A stretch of DNA of 7,719 nucleotides from Planctomycetota bacterium (GTDB lineage: Bacteria > Planctomycetota > Phycisphaerae > SM23-33), in the NCBI GenBank assembly GCA_021160865.1, contig JAGHBS010000120.1, forward strand, positions 1 through 7,719, read 5' to 3'. Of the stretch, positions 1 through 6,539 are shown piece by piece; position 1 is the stretch's first letter, and every line of letters starts with the position of its first letter. Position numbers and translations under genes: made by a program. The notes beneath the pieces were generated by a model. It was not told where the DNA came from. It did no database searches and saw only the letters and a program-made list of their open reading frames with translations.

Positions 1-2
1 AC

Positions 3-485
3 GGTAATACAGGTCATGGCGTGTTTCTCAATCAGAGAAGAGGACCTGTTAGGAATAATTGGTTTATCAATAATACAATCTACGGTAATAAAGGTGATGG
101 AATATATAATAAACAAACGCTTGCACCAGTTGCCAAGAATAACATAATAGTTGGAAATGGTGGTGCCGGTATAAGAGGAAGTTTCAAACTTGTTTCCTAC
201 AATAATGTTTGGAACAATGCAGGTGGTAATTATAAATGCACAACGAATGAAGGAAATATATCTACGGATCCTCTTTTTGCTGATCCTGATAAAGGCGACT
301 TTCATCTCAAGAGCAAGGCAGGTAGATGGGATGCAGAAATCGGCAAGTGGATTAAAGATGATATAGATTCTCCCTGCATAGATGCAGGTGATCCGAAGGA
401 TGATTTTTCCAAAGAGCCTGCTCCCAATGGAGGTAGGATAAATATGGGTGCGTATGGCAACACTCATCATGCATCGAAGAGTTAA
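3..485 (+). CDS. C-terminal part of a right-handed beta-helix (choice-of-anchor-Q-like) protein, 5' end outside window
   Basis: The reading frame is already open at the left edge, so the GTG at 21 is not the true start; 160 residues are visible. The N-terminal half has short N-rich strands such as NNWFINNTIYGNKGDGIYN and NNIIVGNGGAGI, the usual coils of a parallel beta-helix. These are followed by DPLFADPDKGDFHLK, then SPCIDAGDP and a closing GGRINMGAYGNTHHASKS. That order (DPLF, gDFhL, SPciDaG, NMGAYG) is the standard C-terminal signature of exported beta-helix proteins in Planctomycetes and relatives. Many are polysaccharide lyases or carbohydrate-binding surface proteins, but no catalytic residues can be assigned here. 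The protein stops right after this tail, with no PEP-CTERM or dockerin module visible. Base composition is AT-rich: 61-120 has 17 G+C of 60, against 34 of 60 for 5341-5400 in the lyase-like gene. The family is secure; the function is not known. Confidence 0.85.
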   Translation, partial: GNTGHGVFLNQRRGPVRNNWFINNTIYGNKGDGIYNKQTLAPVAKNNIIVGNGGAGIRGSFKLVSYNNVWNNAGGNYKCTTNEGNISTDPLFADPDKGDFHLKSKAGRWDAEIGKWIKDDIDSPCIDAGDPKDDFSKEPAPNGGRINMGAYGNTHHASKS

Positions 486-1052
486 AAGTAAATTTCTTCT
501 CGTCAAAATAAAGTCTAAATAAAAGTGACTTGTTTTTAGGCCTTTAGGTTGGTAAGAACTAATCTATCATTGGAGTAGCGACTTTAGAGCTTATCGAAGA
601 TTTTTATTGTTTGAGAGACTGTTTGAGTTACCAGAAGATTTCATCGGTTCTGTCTCCATCCGTCGTTTTATTTATATGATTCCTTCTTCTATACCCTTTT
701 TACCTACTGCAATCTACAGTGGGATACTAATCAGTTTGGCATCTTTGAATTTCATTCTTGCCCGCACGTCACGGTCATCACAGGCATAGATCCTTCACCG
801 AAGTGCTATCGCCCCAATCCGAATAAACCAACTTATACAATCGCCGCTGTCTTAAACGGCAAAACTATTACCGAGGCGGAACTAAGAAGCAATCGTCGCT
901 AAATCTACTCTTACAATGAATGATAAAGATTAATACCCAATAAAGACATTTCGGGATGTGATTATAAAAGCGAGCAGCGAGCAAATTTGCTCGCTGCTCG
1001 CTTTTTTCACATCGTATCTGCTTTCAAATCGCCAACGTCTTAATCCCTTCTT
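486..1052. other. Gene-poor stretch between the two beta-helix genes
   Basis: This 567-base stretch holds no gene I can defend. On the plus strand, 627-902 is free of stop codons for 91 residues and ends in TAA, but it has no in-frame ATG, GTG or TTG and I recognise no family in it; it may be a gene relic. Further right is the perfect palindrome at 966-1005, annotated separately as a terminator. A weak inverted pair (AAGTC and GACTT) lies about 30 bases after the left gene's stop and precedes a short T run; it is too weak to call a terminator. I saw no tRNA-like cloverleaf or insertion-sequence end. Confidence 0.6.
966..1006. terminator. Perfect palindromic bidirectional rho-independent terminator
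   Basis: Positions 966-985 are the exact reverse complement of 986-1005, giving a 20-bp stem with a central AAATTT that would open as the loop. The GC-rich part of each arm contains the heptamer GCGAGCA twice in tandem. The outer A and T tracts supply a U run in both directions: CTTTTTT on the plus strand, CTTTTATAAT on the minus strand. It lies 47 bases past the stop codon of the minus-strand beta-helix gene, so terminating that gene is its most likely role. It could equally stop transcription arriving from the left. Confidence 0.85.
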
Positions 1053-2762
1053 CTACTCAGTTGGCTGCGTACCTACAAGGAACGAGCCTTTCGGACTATA
1101 CTCAAATGCACCTACATCAGGCTTGCTACCAACGAAGTAGAGTGCGACACCATCACCATCTTTCCATTCAACTGCCTTATCGACGGTGATAACATTATTT
1201 TCATAATCAACCTTTACAACTCTAATCGGACCGCTGTTGCCTACCCGAATGAGGCTTCCTTGAGGCTCGGTAAATCCACCGCTGAACCATTCCTTATCAG
1301 GAATTTCCTTATCAAATCCAGCAGTGAACCAGCCAGCGTCTTTGACCTTAATTACCTTGCCTTTTCCTGCACCGACGGTCGTGGTCAGGAACTTACCGGC
1401 ATCGATGCAAGGTGAGCCTTTTTTGAGCTTGCAGGCATCGCTGCGAGGATCGGGAACAAAGCGAGGGTTGAGCCCTTTTAGGACCAACGGCGTGAAAGGC
1501 CCTTTTAGCAGCGGGTCCTTGGAGAAGTCTGTCTTTCCTTTCCCGTTCCAATCAGGGAAAATGCAGTTATATTCAAAGATGAAGTTTTGAATTTTCGGTT
1601 CAGACACCATACGCTCATATTTGTAGAAGATATTGTTAACAAACCGCACTTTCTCGGGCGATTCAGAACCTATACTTCGCCTACAATAGGCAAAGGTGTT
1701 ATTGAAGACCCTTACGTCGGTGCATTTTGCCAATACCCGTATCGCTGGGTTTCTGGTCGTCCCACCGATACGCCGCATCACATTCCCGTAAATCAACACA
1801 TGGGTCGGGTTTCCTGGAGCGTAACCTTTTTCTCTATCGGAAAGGTGAATGCCTGCCCCCCAGCCGCCATCGACGCTTTCCAATCCTTCCATGTAATTGT
1901 GCCTTATCACTGCGTATTCGACATTGGCACACCAGATAGGGGTCTTGGCGCGATATCCCTTTGCAGGACGAAATACATTTCCCTGCACTATGATATAGCG
2001 GGAGGTGTTATCTTCACTTCCTTTGTCCAAATTCTGCCCGATATACTGTCCGGTGAGTAAATGGCTATCGAATACATTGTTCTCTGATATCCCATACCAG
2101 AACATCCGTTTGAAGGAGATAGTCTGATGCCCTCTCCCAAAAATATAATTATTATGCACGTACGCGTACATACCATAATTCAGGCTTAACCCGTAATCCT
2201 GATCGTGGCCATCGTTGGTATCTATGAATTGATTTTCATAGAACTCCAAATGATGGGTTAGTTCAACTTTGCCTCCAGAATGTCCCCAGACCGTTATACC
2301 GTTAGCCCCTACACCATCTTCAAAGATACATTTCCCAATCTTGATATACGAAGCAGGATCACCAATACCAATAGCAGAACCTCCTTTGTGCTTGACAAAC
2401 CTCAACCCCTCAATAACGATATGGTGCCTGCCGGTAAGTCCAATATGCCCATTTCTCAAAATGACTTTCCCAGGCTCCTCTGCCTTTACCACGATTGGAG
2501 CCTTTCGCGTTCCACTATTTGCGAAGGTTATCCTCTCTGAACCGTAATCCCCCGATTTGATAATCAACACATCTCCTGCCTTGATCCTGCTACAGCCGTA
2601 TTTAATCGTCCGCCAGGGTTTGTCTTTCGTTCCAGGATTATTATCGTTTCCATTAGTAGAAACGTAATAAGTTCCTGCAAGAGCGAAGTTGGCGGCTATG
2701 CATACTAATACCGACACGCAAACTACTCGCATCAAAACCTTTCCCAATTTCTTGCCGTTCAT
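1053..2762 (-). CDS. Secreted right-handed parallel beta-helix protein (DUF1565/pectate-lyase-like fold)
   Basis: A 569-residue exported protein. The ATG at 2762 is supported by a Shine-Dalgarno AAGGAG (plus-strand 2770-2775) seven bases upstream. Residues 1-29 form a signal peptide: KK charge, hydrophobic core VVCVSVLVCIAANF, cleavage after ALA. The mature protein opens with GTYYVSTNGNDNNPGT (30-45) and PWRTI (49-53), the standard start of this beta-helix family. Coils with the N-N-F/I pattern follow (ENNVFDS, VQGNVFRP, IRHNYMEG, YGNVMRR, NNTFAYC, VNNIFY), spanning roughly residues 60-400. The C-terminal part has SPCIDAG (450-456), a roughly 90-residue beta-rich module with GWFTAGF and WFSGGF, then DVGAFEY (549-555). 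The overall design is shared with PL6-type alginate and chondroitin lyases and with many uncharacterised planctomycete surface proteins. I cannot place the Lys/Arg catalytic pair of PL6, so enzyme activity is unproven. No sorting or dockerin domain is seen. It is probably transcribed alone, given the 470-bp gap upstream and the strong terminator downstream. Confidence 0.9.
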   Translation of the reverse strand: MNGKKLGKVLMRVVCVSVLVCIAANFALAGTYYVSTNGNDNNPGTKDKPWRTIKYGCSRIKAGDVLIIKSGDYGSERITFANSGTRKAPIVVKAEEPGKVILRNGHIGLTGRHHIVIEGLRFVKHKGGSAIGIGDPASYIKIGKCIFEDGVGANGITVWGHSGGKVELTHHLEFYENQFIDTNDGHDQDYGLSLNYGMYAYVHNNYIFGRGHQTISFKRMFWYGISENNVFDSHLLTGQYIGQNLDKGSEDNTSRYIIVQGNVFRPAKGYRAKTPIWCANVEYAVIRHNYMEGLESVDGGWGAGIHLSDREKGYAPGNPTHVLIYGNVMRRIGGTTRNPAIRVLAKCTDVRVFNNTFAYCRRSIGSESPEKVRFVNNIFYKYERMVSEPKIQNFIFEYNCIFPDWNGKGKTDFSKDPLLKGPFTPLVLKGLNPRFVPDPRSDACKLKKGSPCIDAGKFLTTTVGAGKGKVIKVKDAGWFTAGFDKEIPDKEWFSGGFTEPQGSLIRVGNSGPIRVVKVDYENNVITVDKAVEWKDGDGVALYFVGSKPDVGAFEYSPKGSFLVGTQPTE

Positions 2763-3232
2763 CTCAATTCTCCTTTCCTAATTTTGCACACGTGCCTAAT
2801 GCTAAAATTTCCTTCCCATCCTCATGAACAATTGCACAACCGAATGCCTATCCACCTGTATTAAACCCTTTCCTGATAAATATCAACCCAAAATCAGCTC
2901 GAAGGTTTCAAAATTCTTAATTTTTTAGATCTACCCGAAGCAAGATATTCTACCCCGAGTTGGCGCACCAGGCTGAAGAAAGGCAAGTTGCATCATCTAC
3001 ATCACTCACTTTACAATCTGGATTGCGAAACAACCATGCCCTTCAAGGACGACTATCACCAGTAAGACGGTGCCGAGCAACTTACAATGATGCCTGACAA
3101 AGCATAATAATGTGCTTCGCTTGTAGATAGCCCATCATATCATACAATCTACGTAATTTACCTGTCGTTAGGGAGGCGATTATACTGACATAAAAAGCAC
3201 TTGCAGGTCGGGAGGGGATATATTAGACAAGA
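2763..3232. other. 470-bp spacer / leader of the minus-strand beta-helix gene
   Basis: No coding region of credible length or composition on either strand. Reading toward the beta-helix gene (minus strand) it contains only very short ATG frames. Three details are visible. A TATAAT hexamer on the minus strand (plus-strand 3179-3184) has no convincing -35 box. A short AT inverted repeat, AAAATT-CTT-AATTTT, lies at 2910-2924. The Shine-Dalgarno of the beta-helix gene lies at 2770-2775. No strong terminator for the pseudopilin gene is evident just past its stop. The stretch probably carries the beta-helix gene's promoter, but I cannot fix its position, and I match no known riboswitch. Confidence 0.45.
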
Positions 3233-3955
3233 TTACTCTTCCCAGGCGTTAATCGCCTTCCAGAGGTCCTGGAGGTGTCCCTCTCGAACAGGCGACTCAT
3301 CGAAGTGGAAGGATTTGACGCAGCCATCGAGAAAGGCGACGTTGTATATTTCCTTATGCCACATTCTCCCGAAGCAGGGATTATCTGCAAAAGTAGCCAG
3401 CGTTCCGGAATTAGCATTGATATTCAAAGGGCCATTTGGCCCGCCGACCTGACTGGATAATCCGCCCCTGTAAACATAGGTGCTGAAAATTCTGGTCTTT
3501 CCATCGGCAGGATTGCGATTGTCAAAACTCTTAGGCCAGGCCGGGTTGAACCCTACCCCGCCCCTGCTGGCAGCAGAGGGACAGTAGTAAAACCGTCCGT
3601 CATCAATGTATTTACATTTCCAAAGAAGTCCAAAGCCGTACCAACCCTCCTGACTGCTCAAACCTTCATCAACACGCCGAATATCGAACGGCTCGTATGG
3701 TGTTCCTCGATCGGGATCGGTAGCCCAATAAGATACCTCTATCGGTCCAGGAGGAAGAAACCCACCATTGTCAAGTGCGTACAAAGGTGCAGCCGAGGCA
3801 AGACAACGCAAGGTAACCTGGCACTGGATAATACTTGCCTGGCGGCGAATGTGCACCATCGAAGGCACTGCAATCCCCACCAGCATAGAGATAATCCCCA
3901 CTGTAATCAGTAGTTCGACAAGAGAGAACCCTCGCCTACCGTGACCACCGCGCAC
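3233..3955 (-). CDS. Type II secretion-like pseudopilin, H-X9-DG family
   Basis: A 240-residue prepilin-like protein, counting from the GTG at 3955. I prefer this start because a full AGGAGG (plus-strand 3965-3970) lies nine bases upstream and leaves the compact leader MRGGHGRRG. An in-frame ATG at 3988 would add 11 residues but has only a weak GAG upstream. The prepilin peptidase site is G9|F10 in RRGFSLVELL, with the conserved Glu at +5 (E14), followed by a hydrophobic helix (ITVGIISMLVGIAVPSM) that anchors the protein in the inner membrane and drives pilin assembly. The globular part has the typical WYGFGLLWKCKYI and FYYCPSAAS segments. An exact H-X9-DG motif (H200, D210-G211, within WHKEIYNVAFLDGCV) lies near the C-terminus. 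Such proteins are numerous in Planctomycetes and Lentisphaerae and their exact role is unclear. It sits 67 bases downstream of the PEP-CTERM gene on the same strand, so the two are probably co-transcribed. Confidence 0.9.
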   Translation of the reverse strand: MRGGHGRRGFSLVELLITVGIISMLVGIAVPSMVHIRRQASIIQCQVTLRCLASAAPLYALDNGGFLPPGPIEVSYWATDPDRGTPYEPFDIRRVDEGLSSQEGWYGFGLLWKCKYIDDGRFYYCPSAASRGGVGFNPAWPKSFDNRNPADGKTRIFSTYVYRGGLSSQVGGPNGPLNINANSGTLATFADNPCFGRMWHKEIYNVAFLDGCVKSFHFDESPVREGHLQDLWKAINAWEE

Positions 3956-3964
3956 AAGAGAAAA

Positions 3965-3970
3965 CCTCCT
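3965..3970 (-). promoter_or_regulatory. Ribosome binding site deciding the pseudopilin start
   Basis: A complete AGGAGG on the minus strand, nine bases before a GTG in the pseudopilin frame. It lies inside the longer reading frame that would begin at ATG 3988 or TTG 3991. A consensus site at this spot would be unexpected unless GTG 3955 is the real start. The leader it gives also matches the short, basic leaders usual in this family. Confidence 0.6.
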
Positions 3971-4022
3971 TTTTTCGGTACCGGCCATCAATTCTCGACT
4001 AACGCCAAGCTGTAAACAAAAA

Positions 4023-4583
4023 TCAGCGTCGAACCCTATTCCGTTGGCGGCGGATGAGCAAAGACGAACCTACCAGTAAAATCGTCAGGCTCGCTGGCTC
4101 GGGAACGATAATCAATCCATCAACAATGTCAATATCAACCCCAGCGAAGTTGGTCTTTCCTTCGGGAGTGTTAATCAGGCTCAGGGTGTATTCACCGCTG
4201 AAAAGTCCGGTGGTGTCAACCGTTAGCGTCGCCAGCAACCCATCGGCGATTACCGTTCCGCTGGATGTCGTCGTACCCTGGTAGGCACACCTCGGGTTGA
4301 TATAACTGCCTGGGTTGATGCCGGTATTGTTGCCTTCGAAGATTGTCCCGGTCAGTATATCAACGTCCTCGAAGATCGGTCCCTGTGTGCCTCCTCCGAT
4401 ACAGACATTGAACTCCAGACCCTGGACCTCATCACCACCGGAAACGTAAATCGGTATAGTTTGACCAGCCTGGTTTACATTTAGATAATGAGTCCCTACA
4501 ACAATTTTTGGCTTAGCATCAGCTGCCGCTGCCAGACTGAACACAATCAGAACACACACGACCACCTTTACTGTAGTATTCAT
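4023..4583 (-). CDS. PEP-CTERM sorted surface protein with cohesin-like domain
   Basis: A 186-residue exported protein. The ATG at 4583 has GGAGG (plus-strand 4592-4596) eight bases upstream; a TTG at 4604 would extend the frame by seven residues but is not needed. Residues 1-23 are a signal peptide (TTVKVVVCVLIVFSLAAA, cleavage after ADA). The body, about residues 25-155, resembles a cohesin-type beta-sandwich: IPIYVSGGDEVQGLEFNV, VDILTGTIF, SGTVIADGLLATLTVDTTG and a closing VDIDIVDGLIIV. The C-terminus is a textbook PEP-CTERM signal: VPEPASLTILL from about residue 160, a short hydrophobic stretch, then the basic RRQRNRVRR tail. Exosortase is known to recognise and cleave this signal, with the product going to the outer surface or matrix; no exosortase gene is in the window. 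It is first in the probable pair with the pseudopilin and is divergent from the lyase-like gene. It has no visible enzyme motif, so a structural or binding role is likely. Confidence 0.9.
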   Translation of the reverse strand: MNTTVKVVVCVLIVFSLAAAADAKPKIVVGTHYLNVNQAGQTIPIYVSGGDEVQGLEFNVCIGGGTQGPIFEDVDILTGTIFEGNNTGINPGSYINPRCAYQGTTTSSGTVIADGLLATLTVDTTGLFSGEYTLSLINTPEGKTNFAGVDIDIVDGLIIVPEPASLTILLVGSSLLIRRQRNRVRR

Positions 4584-4645
4584 ACATTTAGCCTCCGAAT
4601 TCAATGACTGCTTAATTTATTGAAAACCTTCCTCGAGCTAATTTT

Positions 4646-4674
4646 ATTTTACCACAAACTTGCTTTTTGGCAAA
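4646..4674 (-). promoter_or_regulatory. Candidate promoter of the PEP-CTERM/pseudopilin pair
   Basis: On the minus strand, TTTGCC (plus-strand 4669-4674) and TAAAAT (4646-4651) are separated by exactly 17 bases. The -10 box matches consensus at five of six positions, the -35 box at only three. It would start transcription about 55 bases before the PEP-CTERM start codon. The -35 box overlaps a small inverted repeat, GCAAA (4670-4674) and TTTGC (4682-4686), which could be an operator. The surroundings are AT-rich, so chance matches are likely. Confidence 0.3.
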
Positions 4675-4753
4675 GAAAATTTTTGCTTTATTCCTCGTTT
4701 ATATCCTCATCAAGGACGTTATGCAGAAAAATCATTAGTTTCTGAGGAAAAAC

Positions 4754-4781
4754 TTTACAAAAATCTATTGAATTGCAGAAT
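4754..4781 (+). promoter_or_regulatory. Candidate promoter of the PL11-like gene
   Basis: TTTACA (4754-4759, five of six consensus positions) is followed after 16 bases by CAGAAT (4776-4781, four of six). This would give a leader of roughly 50 bases before the ATG at 4841, which has its own Shine-Dalgarno at 4829-4836. The match is modest and the region AT-rich. Confidence 0.28.
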
Positions 4782-4840
4782 GAAACATCTCATATTCCCA
4801 TCAAGATATTTTGTTTTCGTTAGCCATCAGGGAGAGATCA

Positions 4841-6481
4841 ATGACCCCGAGTAAGCAACAATATCGCTACCTTGCAGGTGTTCCACGAGGCAATAAGATG
4901 GTTTTTCTCTCATGGCGATTGTTGAAAGAATATGATCCGGATACGCCATTCGATGTTGAAAGGCGTCAGGGACGGGATGGTAATTGGCAGCGCGTTAACG
5001 ATCAGCCGATTACCGATTCGACCAATTTCCTCGATACGACACCCCAAGCAGATAGTTATCAGTACCGTGTAGTTACGCCCGATGGGGGTGTTTCAGAAAC
5101 CATCGAGGTCGATTCCGGTGCACCGGCCACGCTGGTGGCGCTTTCAATTCCGATGAACCCTGACGACGAAATAGACACGATGGGGATTGCTCTGGGTGAT
5201 ATATACAATGACGGCAAAATGGGATATATCATACGGGCTGCTCGTGCAGGGACAATCTGGATTCTCGCTTTCGACCATGATGGAAAATCCTTGTGGGAGT
5301 TCGATACAAAGATGCCGCACATCAGCGAGTGGCGCATGTTGCACGTACCCGTGCTTTGCTGGGACATCAATGGTGATGGTCGCAGCGAAGTCGTCTTTCG
5401 CAGAGACAGGCAAGGAAGGAAAACACCTCCACATGAACAAACCAGCCCGGATGAGACGGTAGTTGCCGTCGATGCCCAAACAGGACAAATCGTTTGGGAA
5501 TGCCCCATGACGGTGGTAAATCCACGGGTGAATATGACCGTTGGGCATCTCCGTGGAATGGACGAGCCAGCCTCGCTGGTGCTGCTCGATGGCACCTATG
5601 GTGACGTGGTTCTCACCGCTATTGCAGGTGAAAATGGTAAGATTACCTGGCAAGTCAAACAGGCTCGACCTGCAGGGCATAACCTCGACATTGCCGATAT
5701 CGACGGCGATGGTATTCAGGAAATCATCTGCGGCGGGATCTGCTATAACGGAGATGGGACGATTCGATGGGAAGCAGAACCTTTCGGCCATACCGATATT
5801 TCCAAGCCCGCAAGAATAGACCCGAACCGCGAAGGACTCCAAATCTGGTATGCGGTCGAAAGCGGGAATCCAGGCGTATATTTCGTTGATAATCGTGGGC
5901 GGACGATCTTCTCCGAACCGTTCCGACACGCTCATTATGGTTGGATTGCCAGGCATACTACGGAAGTTCCCGGCCTCCAGCCCCATACAGCAGAGGACGC
6001 CCGTTATGAATATGGTCAGGAAGAAATTGCTCCAAAGATGCGTCAACTTCAACATAATCCAATCTTTCTGCCTGATGGTACGCACTGGTCGAACTTGACG
6101 GACTGGCAGCGGAAGAACTTCGTCCCCGTCCACTGGGACGCTGGCCCGGAGGTGGTATTCATCATCCGTAAGGAAAATAAGCGAATCGTCCGTTTCTTCA
6201 AGAACGGCGAAATCGAGGATTTGCCAGATGCCAAACTGCCCGAAAGCGGACATTACGGTCGAAATCTAACCTGTGCTGACGTTATGGGTGATTTTCGAGA
6301 AAATATCGTTGCCCTGGATACCGACCAGCATCGTTTAATGGTTCTTCTCAACCCTACACTTTGCAACGTTCGTGGGTACTCACCCTTTGAAGACTTTGAA
6401 TATCGTCATGATCGCAGTCAGCACGGATCGGGCTATTACATATATCTTTCCCCGCCGGATACGGCTGTGAATCGGCGATGA
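4841..6481 (+). CDS. Polysaccharide lyase family 11-like (rhamnogalacturonan lyase-type) beta-propeller, no signal peptide
   Basis: A 546-residue protein. The ATG at 4841 is chosen because AGGGAGAG lies at 4829-4836; a TTG at 4811 would add ten residues and still no signal peptide, and the frame is closed by TGA at 4781. The N-terminal domain (about 1-95) has VFLSWRLL (21-28) and PITDSTNFLDT (56-66), the FN3-like start of PL11 lyases. A propeller follows with Asp-rich blade loops: WDINGDG (174-180), GHNLDIADIDGDG (279-291), GHTDI (316-320) and DPNREGLQIW (327-336). PVHWDAGPE (429-437), ADVMGDFRENIV (479-490) and FEYRHD (519-524) correspond to the C-terminal PL11 signatures. PL11 enzymes cleave rhamnogalacturonan I by calcium-dependent beta-elimination. 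Several signature positions are diverged here (HTDI where PL11 usually has HGDA, DFREN where it has DWREE), so substrate and even activity are uncertain. Most characterised relatives are secreted; this one looks cytoplasmic or is exported by another route. It is divergent from the PEP-CTERM gene and convergent with the permease. Confidence 0.82.
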   Translation: MTPSKQQYRYLAGVPRGNKMVFLSWRLLKEYDPDTPFDVERRQGRDGNWQRVNDQPITDSTNFLDTTPQADSYQYRVVTPDGGVSETIEVDSGAPATLVALSIPMNPDDEIDTMGIALGDIYNDGKMGYIIRAARAGTIWILAFDHDGKSLWEFDTKMPHISEWRMLHVPVLCWDINGDGRSEVVFRRDRQGRKTPPHEQTSPDETVVAVDAQTGQIVWECPMTVVNPRVNMTVGHLRGMDEPASLVLLDGTYGDVVLTAIAGENGKITWQVKQARPAGHNLDIADIDGDGIQEIICGGICYNGDGTIRWEAEPFGHTDISKPARIDPNREGLQIWYAVESGNPGVYFVDNRGRTIFSEPFRHAHYGWIARHTTEVPGLQPHTAEDARYEYGQEEIAPKMRQLQHNPIFLPDGTHWSNLTDWQRKNFVPVHWDAGPEVVFIIRKENKRIVRFFKNGEIEDLPDAKLPESGHYGRNLTCADVMGDFRENIVALDTDQHRLMVLLNPTLCNVRGYSPFEDFEYRHDRSQHGSGYYIYLSPPDTAVNRR

Positions 6482-6521
6482 TTGATTCATCCCCCGCCCT
6501 ATTAAAAATAATAAAGGTAAT

Positions 6522-6533
6522 GAAGCATGCTTC
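6522..6533. repeat. 12-bp perfect palindrome in the convergent spacer
   Basis: GAAGCATGCTTC is identical to its own reverse complement, and it overlaps a second small palindrome, TTCGAA (6531-6536). It lies 41 bases past the lyase-like stop codon and seven bases before the 17-bp tandem repeats. It could be a protein-binding site or part of a termination structure. No T run follows, so it is not an intrinsic terminator by itself. Confidence 0.6.
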
Positions 6534-6539
6534 GAAATA

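Noticed and set aside
607..789. Plus-strand 60-codon frame with hydrophobic content
   Set aside because: It starts from TTG without a ribosome site, and the hydrophobicity follows from T-rich DNA; the competing frame at 627-902 looks slightly more protein-like.
1587..2060. Plus-strand open frame of 157 codons inside the beta-helix gene
   Set aside because: It is antisense to a protein with signal peptide, coils and C-terminal signature; the translation is not family-like and no ribosome site was seen.
3179..3184. Minus-strand TATAAT as a firm promoter
   Set aside because: No -35-like hexamer lies 16-18 bases upstream and there is no extended -10; it is mentioned only as a candidate.
3185..3232. 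Intrinsic terminator after the pseudopilin gene
   Set aside because: A T run exists (minus strand GCTTTTTATG) but the preceding bases form no stem longer than two or three pairs.
4660..4854. Plus-strand frame of 64 codons in the divergent region
   Set aside because: It overlaps the start of the lyase-like gene in another frame, lies in AT-rich promoter DNA, and has no recognisable motif.
5144..6253. Long open frame (369 codons) on the minus strand opposite the PL11-like gene
   Set aside because: It lies wholly antisense to a gene with clear family motifs, and its translation shows no domain; it is a shadow of the codon pattern of the real gene.
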